A stretch of DNA of 64,000 nt from Anaerobacillus isosaccharinicus (GTDB lineage Bacteria; Bacillota; Bacilli; Bacillales; Anaerobacillaceae): contig NZ_CP063356.1 of NCBI RefSeq assembly GCF_001866075.3, positions 3,462,164-3,526,163 of the forward strand, in the 5' to 3' direction. Below are positions 38,535 through 47,479 of the stretch, piece by piece. A program made the position numbers and the translations under genes. The notes below the pieces were generated by a model, which was given only the letters and a program-made list of their open reading frames with translations, did not search any database and was not told the DNA's origin. Positions within the stretch are counted from its first letter, which is position 1; every line of letters starts with the position of its first letter.

Positions 38535-39113
38535 GTGAACATACCGAATAAAATTACTATATCTAGAATTATTCTTATTCCCCTATTTATGTTTTTTTTA
38601 CTAGCTCCGCTAGGTTTAGGTGATATTCTAATAGCTGGATACGTATTACCTTGGGCTCATTTTCTTGGGGCATTACTTTTTATTCTTGCAGCTAGTACTG
38701 ATTGGCTTGATGGTTACTATGCTAGGAAATATAATTTAGTTACGAATCTCGGAAAATTTTTAGATCCATTGGCAGACAAATTATTAATGACAGCAGCTCT
38801 AATTGCCCTTGTTGAATTAGCATTATTACCTGCATGGATTGCCGTTATTATTATTAGCAGAGAGTTTGCTGTAACTGGTATCCGTCTTGTAGCAGCTGCC
38901 GATGGACAAGTAATTGCAGCTAGCAATTTAGGGAAATGGAAAACAGTATTCCAAATCATTGCTGTTTCTGCGTTAATGCTACACAATATTCCTTTTGAGC
39001 TGATTGGTTTTCCCTTTGCTTCAATTACTGTATGGATTGCGACAATTTTAACAATTATTTCAGGTTGGGATTATTTTGTTAAAAATAAGCATATTGTCCT
39101 AAAATCAAAGTAA
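38535..39113 (+). CDS. pgsA: CDP-diacylglycerol-glycerol-3-phosphate 3-phosphatidyltransferase
   Basis: PgsA makes phosphatidylglycerol phosphate, the first step of acidic phospholipid synthesis, in the membrane. The 192-residue protein carries the CDP-alcohol phosphotransferase motif in DWLDGYYARKYNLVTNLGKF followed by LDPLADK (spacing DG-x2-AR-x8-G-x3-D-x3-D). Several hydrophobic helices are evident. The start is GTG 38535 after GGGAGGG; an in-frame upstream GTG at 38487 would give 16 extra residues without support. Confidence 0.95.
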   Translation: MNIPNKITISRIILIPLFMFFLLAPLGLGDILIAGYVLPWAHFLGALLFILAASTDWLDGYYARKYNLVTNLGKFLDPLADKLLMTAALIALVELALLPAWIAVIIISREFAVTGIRLVAAADGQVIAASNLGKWKTVFQIIAVSALMLHNIPFELIGFPFASITVWIATILTIISGWDYFVKNKHIVLKSK

Positions 39114-39128
39114 CCGGGAGGTATTCTT

Positions 39129-40364
39129 TTGAATGCAGAAATTATTGCGATTGGTTCAGAGCTTTTACTTGGACAAATAACGAATACAAATGCACAATAT
39201 ATATCAAAGCAATTAGCGAACGTCGGGATTAATGTTTATTATCATACGGTTGTTGGTGACAATAGTGTAAGGTTATCAGAAGCGATTGATCAAGCCCAAA
39301 AGCGGTCTAATTTAATTATTTTTACGGGTGGATTAGGTCCAACAAAAGATGATCTTACAAAAGAGACAATTACTGCTTCAGTAGGACGTTCTCTAGTCAC
39401 TGATCAAGAAGCACTTGATAGTATTGAGGCGTATTTTAAACGTCGTAATCGCGTCATGACCGATAATAACCGTAAACAGGCATTAGTCATTGAAGGATCA
39501 AGCATTCTTCGAAACGACCACGGTATGGCTCCAGGAATGGTTTTTAAAGACAACGGTGTTTACTATCTCCTTTTGCCTGGCCCACCTAAAGAAATGGAAC
39601 CGATGTTTATGACATATGCTCTCCCGTTTCTGCTGACACAACTTGATGAATCGGCACAAATCGTTTCAAGAGTTTTGAATTTTTATGGTATTGGCGAATC
39701 GCAATTAGAAACTGAACTTATTGATTTAATTGAAGCACAAACAAATCCAACGATTGCGCCACTAGCTAAAGATGGAGAAGTCACAATTCGCTTAACTGTC
39801 AAGCATGAAAACGAAGTCGAAGGTGCGAAACTACTAGATGAATTAGAGAAAAAGATTTTGACGAGAGTCGGGTCGTTTTTTTATGGATATAACGAAACTT
39901 CTTTAACAAAAGAAGTAGCCTTGGTCTTTGGTGAAAAAAAACTTAGAATTGCAGCTGCTGAAAGCATCACCGGGGGACTTTTCTCAAGCGAACTAACTCA
40001 AAATCCAGGTGTTTCAGAATTTTTTGTCGGTGGAGTAACTTGTTATAGTAACGAGGTGAAACAATCACTACTTAACGTTCCAAAAGAAGTGATTGATGAA
40101 TTCGGTGCTGTGAGCGAAGAGTGCGCGAGATTTCTTGCGGAAAATGTAAGAGAACTTCTTAAAACAGATGTAGGCATTAGTTTTACTGGAATTGCAGGTC
40201 CAACAGAAATTGAGGGCAAAGAAATTGGAACAGTCTTTATAGGAGTATCCAAATTAGGAGAACAAACTCGTATTTACCCTATAAAGCTAGCGGGAACAAG
40301 AGAACAAATTCAAGGAAGGTCAGTTAAATATGGCCTGTATTGTTTATTGAAACAATTTTCTTAA
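39129..40364 (+). CDS. cinA: CinA family protein (competence/damage-inducible, nicotinamide-nucleotide amidase)
   Basis: CinA has an N-terminal MoaB/MogA-like domain ([21 protein letters not shown] then [19 protein letters not shown]) and a C-terminal PncC-type nicotinamide-mononucleotide deamidase domain ([22 protein letters not shown] from about residue 277, and [13 protein letters not shown]). The 411-residue length is usual. The TTG start at 39129 has CGGGAGG at 39115-39121. In B. subtilis cinA and recA are adjacent and induced in competence. Here a helicase gene lies between. Confidence 0.95.
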   Translation: MNAEIIAIGSELLLGQITNTNAQYISKQLANVGINVYYHTVVGDNSVRLSEAIDQAQKRSNLIIFTGGLGPTKDDLTKETITASVGRSLVTDQEALDSIEAYFKRRNRVMTDNNRKQALVIEGSSILRNDHGMAPGMVFKDNGVYYLLLPGPPKEMEPMFMTYALPFLLTQLDESAQIVSRVLNFYGIGESQLETELIDLIEAQTNPTIAPLAKDGEVTIRLTVKHENEVEGAKLLDELEKKILTRVGSFFYGYNETSLTKEVALVFGEKKLRIAAAESITGGLFSSELTQNPGVSEFFVGGVTCYSNEVKQSLLNVPKEVIDEFGAVSEECARFLAENVRELLKTDVGISFTGIAGPTEIEGKEIGTVFIGVSKLGEQTRIYPIKLAGTREQIQGRSVKYGLYCLLKQFS

Positions 40365-40378
40365 AGGTGGCAAAAACA

Positions 40379-41965
40379 ATGTATTTTGATGATTTTCAAA
40401 TATCAAATGATATCAAAAAAGCTATAAAAGACATGGGCTTTGAAGCTCCGTCTCCAATCCAAGAAAAAGTAATTCCTGTCATCCTTGAAGGTGGAGATGT
40501 TATTGGACAAGCGCAAACTGGTACAGGGAAAACGGCGGCATTCGGGATTCCGTTGCTAGATAAAGTTTCAAATGCTCCGTATGTTCAATCCATCATTTTA
40601 ACACCGACTAGAGAACTAGCGATACAAGTGGCTGGTGAATTACAAAAGCTATCTAAATTTAAAGGAACTCGCACATTACCTATTTATGGTGGTCAATCAA
40701 TTGGCCATCAAATTCGTGCGTTAAAGCAAGGGGTTCATGTTGTCATTGGTACTCCTGGACGTGTATTAGACCATCTACGTCGTAAAACGTTAAAATTAGA
40801 TCGAGTGCATACAGTTGTACTAGATGAGGCCGATGAAATGCTAGATATGGGCTTTGTAGATGATATTGAAATGATCCTAAAAGATGTGAACAGTAAGCGT
40901 CAAACACTCCTATTTTCAGCAACGATGCCTCATGAGATTGTGAAGCTATCTCGAAAATATATGTCCGAACCAAAGGTTGTTTCTATTAATAAGGGTGAAG
41001 TAACGGCTCCTTCTATTGATCAAGTCTATTTTAAAGTGTTAGAAAGAAATAAATTAGATTCTCTTTGTCGCATCATTGATAGCGAAGAAATTGATTTAGG
41101 TATCCTATTTTGTCGCACGAAAAAAGGGGTTGCTGAATTGGCAGAAGCGCTTCAAGCCAGAGGGTATATGGCTGACGGTCTTCATGGAGATTTAACACAA
41201 ATGCAACGTGATAGCGTTATGAAGAAGTTTCGCGATTCGACGATCGAGTTTTTAATTGCTACGGATGTTGCAGCTCGTGGTATTGATGTTGATAATGTGA
41301 CACACGTAATTAATTATGATATTCCACAGGACCCAGAAAGTTACGTTCATCGTATCGGACGAACAGGTCGTGCTGGCCGTAAAGGTTTAGCTTTAACATT
41401 GGTGACGCCAAGAGAGATGAAACATTTACGTTCAATTGAAGCAGAAATTAAAATGGCCATTCCATCTCAAGAAATACCATCGATTGAAGATGTTGTTGAA
41501 AAACAACAGGAATCTTGGAAGCAACAGCTTATTTCAATCATTGAAGCAGATGAGGATCTGGCATTATTTGACCCGTTAGTAGACGAAATGCTTAGCAAGT
41601 ATCCAGCAGAAAAGGTTACTAGCGCTCTTATGAAAATCGCCTTTCATCGGGAGTTTAACCTTGAAGACGATAGCTACAATTTTGGTGACACGGGTGCTGC
41701 CAAGGGAATGGTTCGCTTCTTTATTAACGTGGGAAGAAATGTCCAATTAACACCAAAAATTATTATTGATGAGGTTTCAGAATTAGTTGGAATTCCTCCA
41801 AAATCCCTTGGGAGAATTGATATTTTTGAAAACTTCACGTTTATCGAAGTTCCTGAAGACAGTGCACCATTTGTTTATGAAGCACTCCGTTACTCAAGAT
41901 TAAATGGGGCTCGCGTTAATTTAGAGCCTGCAAAACCAAGACCAAAAAGAGAAAAGAAATTTTAA
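40379..41965 (+). CDS. DEAD-box ATP-dependent RNA helicase with DbpA-type C-terminal domain
   Basis: This 528-residue protein has the full set of DEAD motifs: Q motif (FEAPSPIQEKVIPVI), I (AQTGTGKTAAF), Ia (PTRELAIQ), II (VLDEADEML), III (SATM), V (ATDVAARGID) and VI (HRIGRTGRAGRKG). An RRM-like DbpA domain follows (about 440-515, MVRFFINVGRNVQLTPK). It is related to CshA/DbpA helicases, which act on rRNA or in mRNA decay. ATG 40379 lies 14 bases after the cinA stop, with AAAGGTGG between. The position between cinA and recA is unlike B. subtilis. Confidence 0.93.
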   Translation: MYFDDFQISNDIKKAIKDMGFEAPSPIQEKVIPVILEGGDVIGQAQTGTGKTAAFGIPLLDKVSNAPYVQSIILTPTRELAIQVAGELQKLSKFKGTRTLPIYGGQSIGHQIRALKQGVHVVIGTPGRVLDHLRRKTLKLDRVHTVVLDEADEMLDMGFVDDIEMILKDVNSKRQTLLFSATMPHEIVKLSRKYMSEPKVVSINKGEVTAPSIDQVYFKVLERNKLDSLCRIIDSEEIDLGILFCRTKKGVAELAEALQARGYMADGLHGDLTQMQRDSVMKKFRDSTIEFLIATDVAARGIDVDNVTHVINYDIPQDPESYVHRIGRTGRAGRKGLALTLVTPREMKHLRSIEAEIKMAIPSQEIPSIEDVVEKQQESWKQQLISIIEADEDLALFDPLVDEMLSKYPAEKVTSALMKIAFHREFNLEDDSYNFGDTGAAKGMVRFFINVGRNVQLTPKIIIDEVSELVGIPPKSLGRIDIFENFTFIEVPEDSAPFVYEALRYSRLNGARVNLEPAKPRPKREKKF

Positions 41966-42150
41966 TTAAAATTAATAAATTTGCAGGAGGCTGACTCCTC
42001 TGCCTAAAGTTTGTTTGAAAAACAGATTAGTTGTGTTTTTCACTCGTCTTACTTTATGATAGAGGTCGTTAGCTTTTTTTTTGGAGTTTTCTACAGAAGC
42101 TACTAGCAGGTGACTTTTTGAGCACTTGGAAATAAAACACTAAAAAAAGA

Positions 42151-42164
42151 CGAATAAATGTTCG
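42151..42164. promoter_or_regulatory. LexA (DinR) operator of recA
   Basis: CGAATAAATGTTCG fits the Bacillus SOS box CGAACRNRYGTTYG with one change in each half and resembles the B. subtilis recA box. It lies 10 bases upstream of the -35, so LexA binding would abut the promoter. Confidence 0.85.
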
Positions 42165-42173
42165 GAAAAACTA

Positions 42174-42202
42174 TTGGCAAATCTCAAAAAACGAGTTATG
42201 AT
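42174..42202 (+). promoter_or_regulatory. Sigma-A promoter of recA
   Basis: TTGGCA (42174-42179), 17 bases, TATGAT (42197-42202). The start codon is 68 bases downstream. Confidence 0.75.
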
Positions 42203-42269
42203 ATTGATATAGGTTTTGAACTGATTAAATAAATTAATTTTAAAGATACATATAAGGAGAGATGAAACA

Positions 42270-43313
42270 ATGAGTGATCGTAAAGCGGCATTAGACATGG
42301 CGTTACGCCAAATTGAAAAACAGTTTGGAAAAGGTTCAATTATGAAGTTGGGGGAACAGGCTGGACAAAGAGTTTCAACAACTTCTAGTGGTTCACTAGC
42401 ATTAGATATTGCCTTAGGGGTAGGTGGCTATCCAAAAGGAAGAATTATTGAAATTTACGGCCCTGAGTCTTCAGGTAAAACGACAGTTGCTCTTCATGCC
42501 ATTGCTGAAGTACAACGACAAGGTGGACAAGCTGCATTTATTGATGCAGAGCATGCACTTGATCCTGTTTATGCACAGAAGTTAGGTGTAAATATTGATG
42601 AGTTACTTCTATCACAACCAGACACTGGGGAGCAAGCGTTAGAAATTGCTGAAGCATTAGTTCGTAGTGGTGCAGTTGACATCCTTGTTATTGACTCAGT
42701 AGCAGCCCTTGTACCAAAAGCTGAGATTGAGGGTGAAATGGGAGACAGTCATGTTGGACTTCAAGCACGTTTAATGTCTCAGGCTTTAAGAAAGCTGTCG
42801 GGTGCCATTAATAAATCAAAAATTATTGCGATTTTCATTAACCAAATCCGTGAAAAAGTTGGCGTCATGTTTGGTAACCCTGAAGTAACACCTGGTGGAA
42901 GAGCACTTAAATTTTATTCGTCAGTTCGTTTAGAAGTTCGTAGAGCAGAAGTGTTAAAGCAAGGAAATGACATGGTTGGTAACAAAACAAAAATTAAAGT
43001 CGTAAAGAACAAGGTTGCTCCGCCATTTAAACAAGCGGAAGTAGATATCATGTATGGAGAAGGAATATCAAGAGAAGGTTCAATTTTAGATATTGGATCT
43101 GAACTAGATATCGTTGCAAAAAGTGGTGCATGGTATTCATATAATGAGGAGCGTTTAGGACAAGGTCGAGAAAACTCTAAACAGTTTCTAAAGGAAAATC
43201 CAGATATTAAAGATGCAATTGAGCTGAAAATTCGTGAGCATTACGGATTAAACGGTGAAATTAAAGTTGATCTGCCAACAGAAGATGAGTTTGGTGAACT
43301 TCCGTTAGATTAA
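42270..43313 (+). CDS. recA: Recombinase RecA
   Basis: RecA forms filaments on single-stranded DNA, catalyses strand exchange and activates LexA self-cleavage. The 347-residue protein is complete: Walker [10 protein letters not shown] (64-72), Walker [40 protein letters not shown] split across loops L1/L2, and an acidic C-terminus. No intein is present. The ATG at 42270 follows AAGGAGAG. It has its own LexA box upstream and a strong terminator downstream. Confidence 0.98.
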   Translation: MSDRKAALDMALRQIEKQFGKGSIMKLGEQAGQRVSTTSSGSLALDIALGVGGYPKGRIIEIYGPESSGKTTVALHAIAEVQRQGGQAAFIDAEHALDPVYAQKLGVNIDELLLSQPDTGEQALEIAEALVRSGAVDILVIDSVAALVPKAEIEGEMGDSHVGLQARLMSQALRKLSGAINKSKIIAIFINQIREKVGVMFGNPEVTPGGRALKFYSSVRLEVRRAEVLKQGNDMVGNKTKIKVVKNKVAPPFKQAEVDIMYGEGISREGSILDIGSELDIVAKSGAWYSYNEERLGQGRENSKQFLKENPDIKDAIELKIREHYGLNGEIKVDLPTEDEFGELPLD

Positions 43314-43331
43314 TAAGATAATAATTTAGAG

Positions 43332-43403
43332 AATGACTAATAAGCGGTTATACTTCTTTAAGTAATTTATACAGAAGTGTAATGGATATTAGTCATTTTT
43401 TTC
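43332..43403 (+). terminator. Long branched terminator of recA
   Basis: A perfect outer 11-bp stem AATGACTAATA (43332-43342)/TATTAGTCATT (43387-43397) encloses ACTTC (43352-43356)/GAAGT (43374-43378), and seven T follow. Confidence 0.85.
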
Positions 43404-43483
43404 TTTATTTAAGATTGATTTCATAATTTAATGAAAACTTTATACAGCAAATTATGTTTAGAACCAATGAATATTGACAAAGC

Positions 43484-43512
43484 TTGACAATAACAGTAAC
43501 GAATTATACAAT
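43484..43512 (+). promoter_or_regulatory. Sigma-A promoter of rny
   Basis: TTGACA (43484-43489), exactly 17 bases, TACAAT (43507-43512). This near-consensus promoter leaves a leader of ~140 bases before rny. A second TTGACA at 43474-43479 is nearby. No gene lies in the 343-base recA-rny gap, which otherwise holds only the recA terminator. Confidence 0.8.
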
Positions 43513-43656
43513 TGTGAAGAATACCCGCATTTTACTATTGGCTATTTTTTTTATTTTTATAAGAAAAGTAACCTGTGCTGGATGTGCACACCTTACTACG
43601 AATGAAATTATGTATGATGAAAACCCAACAATTAGATAGCAAGGGGAGGTGAAAGT

Positions 43657-45228
43657 ATGGAAGGACTTAGCATTTACGCGTTCATCTTCATTTTGCTTGT
43701 CTCTGCCGCAATCAGTGCAGTTGTTGGATATCTTGTTCGAAAATCCATTGCAGAAGCGAAAATTTCTAGTGCAGAACATGCAGCAAATCAAATTATTGAA
43801 GAGAGTAAACGTGAAGCAGATCGACTAAAGAAGGAAACTGTCCTCGAGGGGAAAGATGAAATTCATAAATTACGTCAAGATGCTGAACGTGATGTTCGTG
43901 AACGAAGAAATGAGATTCAAAAACAAGAGAATCGTTTGGTTCAAAAAGAAGAGATCCTTGATCGAAAAAGTGAAACCTTAGATAAAAAAGAGGAATCATT
44001 GGAAAAGCGAGAGGAAGCTCTCACCAAAAAACAACGACATATTGAAGAGATGGATAGCAAAGTGGAGGAACTCTTACAAAAGCAGCAAGCTGAGCTTGAG
44101 CGTATTTCAGGATTTACTAGAGAAGAAGCTAGAGAAATCATTATGAAAGACGTAAAAGATGAGTTAACTCACGAAACAGCGTTAATGGTTAAAGAATTAG
44201 TTACTCGGGCGAAAGAAGAAGCTGATAAGAAGGCGAAGGAAATCGTTTCACTTGCGATTCAACGCTGTTCAGCCGACCATGTTGCAGAAACTACGGTGTC
44301 TGTCGTAACTCTTCCTAACGATGAAATGAAAGGAAGAATTATCGGACGAGAAGGACGTAACATCCGTGCCCTTGAAACGTTAACTGGTATTGATCTCATT
44401 ATTGATGATACACCTGAAGCAGTCATTCTTTCTGGATTTGATCCAATAAGAAGGGAAATTGCCCGTACTGCTCTTGAAAAGTTAGTTCAGGATGGACGAA
44501 TTCATCCAGCTCGAATTGAGGAAATGGTTGACAAGTCTAGACGTGAAGTTGATGAAATGATTAGAGATTATGGTGAACAAACGACGTTTGAAATCGGAAT
44601 TCACGGTTTACATCCAGATCTAATTAAGATTTTAGGACGACTGAAGTTTAGAACGAGTTATGGACAAAATGTTCTTAAGCATTCTATTGAGGTTGCTCAA
44701 TTAGCAGGAATTATGGCTGCTGAATTAGGAGAAGATGTTCAACTGGCAAAAAGAGCAGGACTTCTCCATGATATCGGTAAAGCTATTGACCATGAGGTTG
44801 AAGGAAGCCATGTGGAAATTGGTGTTGAATTAGCAGTGAAATATAAGGAACATCCAGTTGTTATTAATAGTATTGCTTCGCATCATGGTGATACAGAAGC
44901 AACGTCTATTATTGCAAGCCTTGTTGCGGCTGCAGACGCTCTTTCAGCTGCGCGACCAGGCGCAAGACGAGAAACTCTTGAGACGTATATTCGTCGCTTA
45001 GAGAAACTAGAAGAAATTTCTGAGTCTTTTGATGGCGTTGAGAAAACATATGCTATTCAAGCAGGTCGTGAAGTAAGAATCATGGTTAAACCAGAACTAA
45101 TTGGTGATAGTGAAGCTTATCTATTAGCAAGAGATATTACAAAGAGAATTGAAGAAGAGCTTGACTATCCGGGTCACATTAAAGTAACGGTTATTCGTGA
45201 AACGAGAGCAGTTGAGTATGCAAAATAA
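43657..45228 (+). CDS. rny: Ribonuclease Y
   Basis: RNase Y is the main membrane-bound endoribonuclease that starts mRNA decay in Bacilli. The 523-residue protein has one N-terminal membrane helix (about 4-25), a long coiled coil rich in Lys/Glu (about 30-200), a KH domain ([17 protein letters not shown], about 220-240), and an HD domain ([12 protein letters not shown] with ASHHGDTE) that holds the catalytic metal. The ATG at 43657 follows GGGGAGGTG. A terminator follows directly. Confidence 0.97.
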   Translation: MEGLSIYAFIFILLVSAAISAVVGYLVRKSIAEAKISSAEHAANQIIEESKREADRLKKETVLEGKDEIHKLRQDAERDVRERRNEIQKQENRLVQKEEILDRKSETLDKKEESLEKREEALTKKQRHIEEMDSKVEELLQKQQAELERISGFTREEAREIIMKDVKDELTHETALMVKELVTRAKEEADKKAKEIVSLAIQRCSADHVAETTVSVVTLPNDEMKGRIIGREGRNIRALETLTGIDLIIDDTPEAVILSGFDPIRREIARTALEKLVQDGRIHPARIEEMVDKSRREVDEMIRDYGEQTTFEIGIHGLHPDLIKILGRLKFRTSYGQNVLKHSIEVAQLAGIMAAELGEDVQLAKRAGLLHDIGKAIDHEVEGSHVEIGVELAVKYKEHPVVINSIASHHGDTEATSIIASLVAAADALSAARPGARRETLETYIRRLEKLEEISESFDGVEKTYAIQAGREVRIMVKPELIGDSEAYLLARDITKRIEEELDYPGHIKVTVIRETRAVEYAK

Positions 45229-45256
45229 AGTGGCGTAATGCCGCTTTATTTTTTTT
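45224..45256 (+). terminator. Intrinsic terminator of rny
   Basis: AATAAAGTGGC (45224-45234) pairs with GCCGCTTTATT (45240-45250) at 10 of 11 positions plus a wobble, followed by a T-run. The stem includes the rny stop codon. Confidence 0.9.
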
Positions 45257-45333
45257 GCGAAAGAAAATAGTCCGTAGAAAAACTTGGAAGTGGTTTTTCA
45301 TTATGGGATTACTGCTTGATTGTTATATCATCG

Positions 45334-45362
45334 TTGGTTTTAACTCAACAATATGATAAAAT
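45334..45362 (+). promoter_or_regulatory. Possible sigma-A promoter of ymdB
   Basis: TTGGTT (45334-45339), 17 bases, TAAAAT (45357-45362), placed after the rny terminator and 33 bases before the ymdB start. Confidence 0.5.
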
Positions 45363-45394
45363 CCAAGACAAACGTAAAAATAGAGGTGTTGAAG

Positions 45395-46189
45395 TTGAAA
45401 TTATTATTTATTGGTGATGTTGTAGGTTCTCCAGGAAGGGATATGCTTGCAACTTATTTACCAAGGTTAAAAAACAAATATAAACCAACGATCACAATTG
45501 TCAACGGTGAAAATTCGGCAAACGGTAAAGGGATTACAGAAAAAATATATAAACAAATTCTTGATTTAGGTGCCCAAGTTGTTACATTAGGAAATCATAC
45601 TTGGGACCAACGAGAACTAATTGAAGTGATTGACCATTGCCCTAATCTAGTTCGCCCTGCTAACTTCCCCGAGGAAGTACCAGGTAAGGGCTATACAATT
45701 GTTAAAATAAATCAGCTCGAAGTAGGAGTCATAAGTATACAGGGAAGAACATTCTTGCCACCTTTAGATTGTCCTTTTAAAAAAGCAGATGAATTAATCG
45801 CCATTATTAAAAAACGAACACCGATAATTTTTGTCGATTTTCATGCAGAAGCTACAAGTGAGAAGCAAGCAATGGGTTGGTATTTAGATGGGAGAGTTAC
45901 AGCAGTTATTGGCACCCATACACATGTTCAAACGGCTGATTATCGCATCTTACCGAATAAAACAGCTTATATGACTGATGTTGGTATGACAGGGCCGTAT
46001 GATGGCATATTAGGGATGGAACGGGGAGCAGTATTACATAGGTTCTTAACAAGTTTGCCAGTTAGGTTTGAGGTTGCTGCGGGACGTGAGCAATTAAATG
46101 GGGTGTTAATAGACATAGACCCTAAAACTGGGGCAGCCAAATCGATTTCTCCAATCAATATTAATGAAGATCATCCATTTTTTGACTAA
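45395..46189 (+). CDS. ymdB: Metallophosphoesterase YmdB
   Basis: YmdB is a calcineurin-like phosphodiesterase; in B. subtilis it acts on 2',3'-cyclic nucleotides and affects biofilm, motility and nanotube traits. From TTG 45395 (after GAGGTG at 45383-45388) it has 264 residues beginning MKLLFIGDVVGSPGRDM. Metal ligands are visible in GDVVGS, NGENSANGKG, GNHTWDQRE, DFHAEATSE and GTHTHVQTAD. The open frame reaches back to 45353, but those codons lack a ribosome-binding site. In B. subtilis ymdB follows rny, as here. Confidence 0.94.
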   Translation: MKLLFIGDVVGSPGRDMLATYLPRLKNKYKPTITIVNGENSANGKGITEKIYKQILDLGAQVVTLGNHTWDQRELIEVIDHCPNLVRPANFPEEVPGKGYTIVKINQLEVGVISIQGRTFLPPLDCPFKKADELIAIIKKRTPIIFVDFHAEATSEKQAMGWYLDGRVTAVIGTHTHVQTADYRILPNKTAYMTDVGMTGPYDGILGMERGAVLHRFLTSLPVRFEVAAGREQLNGVLIDIDPKTGAAKSISPININEDHPFFD

Positions 46190-46210
46190 CCCAATTAAGG
46201 ATCTTTGAAT

Positions 46211-46240
46211 AGAGCTCTAGGCGCCTGCCTAGGGCTCTTC
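46211..46240 (+). terminator. Intrinsic terminator of ymdB
   Basis: AGAGCTCTAGGC (46211-46222) pairs with GCCTAGGGCTCT (46227-46238) at 11 of 12 positions plus a wobble, with a GCCT loop. The T-run is short (TTCTT). Confidence 0.7.
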
Positions 46241-46331
46241 TTAAAAGATAAAAAAGTATAACTTTTTGAATTTTAAAAGGTGTCTTGCTTGTCGAAGTAC
46301 AGCGGGCGCTCTTCGCTTTTCTTAATAAAAC
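46241..46331. repeat. Interspersed Bacillus-type repeat, internally deleted copy
   Basis: This copy keeps both ends of the 165-base element at 24397-24561 (TTAAAAGATAAAAAAGTATA at the left; GCGGGCGCTCT and CGCTTTTCTTAA at the right) but lacks about 75 internal bases. The orientation is the same. Confidence 0.7.
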
Positions 46332-46342
46332 TTCCCTTGATG

Positions 46343-46369
46343 TGGAATATCGCGTTCGTTTTTGAATAT
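46343..46369 (+). promoter_or_regulatory. Possible sigma-H promoter of spoVS
   Basis: TGGAATA (46343-46349), 11 bases, TTTGAATAT (46361-46369) resembles the sigma-H pattern AGGAWWW-N11/12-RNNGAATWW with a mismatch in each box. In B. subtilis spoVS is a sigma-H gene. Confidence 0.4.
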
Positions 46370-46476
46370 ATAGAGAACAAGGCAGATTTAGGGAGCACAT
46401 ACAACAAACTGAAGAACAGCGCTTATCATTCCACTAATGATAAAACAAGTTTCACATTTTGAGGAGGTTCAAGGAA

Positions 46477-46737
46477 ATGGAAGTATTAAAAGTTTCAGCA
46501 AAATCTAACCCTAATTCAGTAGCTGGTGCCCTTGCAGGTGTTATTCGAGAACGAGGAGCTGCTGAAATTCAAGCAATTGGTGCAGGTGCGTTAAACCAAT
46601 CCGTTAAAGCAGTCGCTATTGCAAGAGGATTTGTAGCCCCAAGTGGAATTGATTTAATTTGTATACCAGCATTTACAGACATAAAAATTGATGGGGAAGA
46701 ACGAACTGCCATAAAGTTAATTATCGAGCCAAGATAA
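46477..46737 (+). CDS. spoVS: Stage V sporulation protein S
   Basis: SpoVS is a small Alba-like protein needed for spore development; its biochemical role is unsettled. The 86 residues are almost identical to the B. subtilis protein: MEVLKVSAKSNPNSVAGALA then GAAEIQAIGAGALNQSVKA and CIPAFTDIKIDGEERTAIKL. The start is ATG 46477 after GAGGAGG (46461-46467). It has its own terminator. The degenerate interspersed repeat lies upstream. Confidence 0.97.
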   Translation: MEVLKVSAKSNPNSVAGALAGVIRERGAAEIQAIGAGALNQSVKAVAIARGFVAPSGIDLICIPAFTDIKIDGEERTAIKLIIEPR

Positions 46738-46766
46738 CTATTTTTAAGGCACGTTTTTTATTAAAC

Positions 46767-46809
46767 AAAAATCCTGTTTATTCTTTTGAATAGACAGGAT
46801 TTTTGTTAT
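46767..46809 (+). terminator. Intrinsic terminator of spoVS
   Basis: AAAAATCCTGTTTATTC (46767-46783) pairs with GAATAGACAGGATTTTT (46788-46804) at 16 of 17 positions around a TTTT loop. The A/T-rich arms could terminate in both directions. Confidence 0.95.
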
Positions 46810-46978
46810 ACTTTAAGAGACTTAAACTTTGTTTAGGTAGATTATGATTTAAATGGCAATTATCAAGTTTTGAATATTGATGTTAAAAAACAAACTAGAT
46901 ATTTGCAGGATTTTATCGATTAATGGTGAAATCATTATATGTAACAAACTATTTTATTGTTTAAAAACTAAGGGGATC

Positions 46979-47054
46979 CCTATTAGGAAAAGCGAGTGAT
47001 GCTATGGCTTAACAAAGACTTATTCATTCAATAGGAAGGATGGTAGTCTTTTTT
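46979..47054 (+). promoter_or_regulatory. Attenuator-like alternative fold
   Basis: CCTATT (46979-46984) can pair with AATAGG (47030-47035). AAAGACT (47014-47020) can pair with AGTCTTT (47045-47051) with a T-rich tail. The first pairing uses the loop of the second, so the two are mutually exclusive, as in transcription attenuators. No known riboswitch class was recognised, and the terminator loop is long (24 bases). Confidence 0.3.
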
Positions 47055-47067
47055 GTAAACGCTTACT
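47053..47067. promoter_or_regulatory. CcpA binding site (cre)
   Basis: TTGTAAACGCTTACT fits the cre consensus WTGNAANCGNWNNCW at every fixed position. It lies about 410 bases upstream of korA. CcpA control of korAB by carbon source is inferred. Confidence 0.65.
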
Positions 47068-47479
47068 AAATAGATCGGTGAAGTCTATTGAAAACATCTA
47101 CGTTATCTCCTTACTAGTGTAAGTGTAAAAGGGGAACTGATTTACATTTTATTGCATCATAAACATATAACTCTCAATCTGTTGAATTTAATTTAAATAC
47201 ATATCTTGTGTTGCGATAATACCTGTCGCTCTATAATAATATTAAATAGAGTATAGGACTGCACTTAAGCTTAGTTTGAAGCTAGGTTTTATAAACTTCA
47301 TTTAGGGAAATCTGGTAATATATTTATTCTAAATTGAATGAAAAATTGCTTGATTTTTCCGTATTTTAGGTCTATCATTGTAATCGTTCGAACTATTAAC
47401 AAATTTGTCACATTTTATTTTAGGTTAACAATGTAATAGTGACATTAGACATTGTCATTTACCAAAAGGGGTGGAGAAC

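Larger units (their letters stand above)
41966..42269 (+). promoter_or_regulatory. recA upstream region
   Basis: These 304 bases contain no gene. They hold a short AGGAG/CTCCT hairpin near the helicase stop without a T-run, then a LexA box (42151-42164) and a sigma-A type promoter (42174-42202). recA therefore has its own SOS-controlled promoter. Confidence 0.8.
46810..47479 (+). promoter_or_regulatory. Long noncoding region upstream of korAB
   Basis: These 670 bases hold no open frame of note. In B. subtilis this place has tdh-kbl, of which I see no trace. Seen here: an attenuator-like fold (46979-47054), a cre site (47053-47067), a possible sigma-A promoter TTGATT-17-TATCAT (47350-47378), and repeated TGTCA/TGACA boxes just before the korA start (47406-47457) that could be an operator. 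The length suggests multi-level control of korAB. Confidence 0.5.

Noticed and set aside
46810-47479. Known riboswitch classes (c-di-GMP, c-di-AMP, M-box, fluoride, ZTP) upstream of korAB
   Set aside because: None of the conserved cores was recognisable; only an attenuator-like pairing remained.
46810-47479. Remnants of tdh-kbl, which lie here in B. subtilis
   Set aside because: No translated segment resembling threonine dehydrogenase or 2-amino-3-ketobutyrate ligase was seen.
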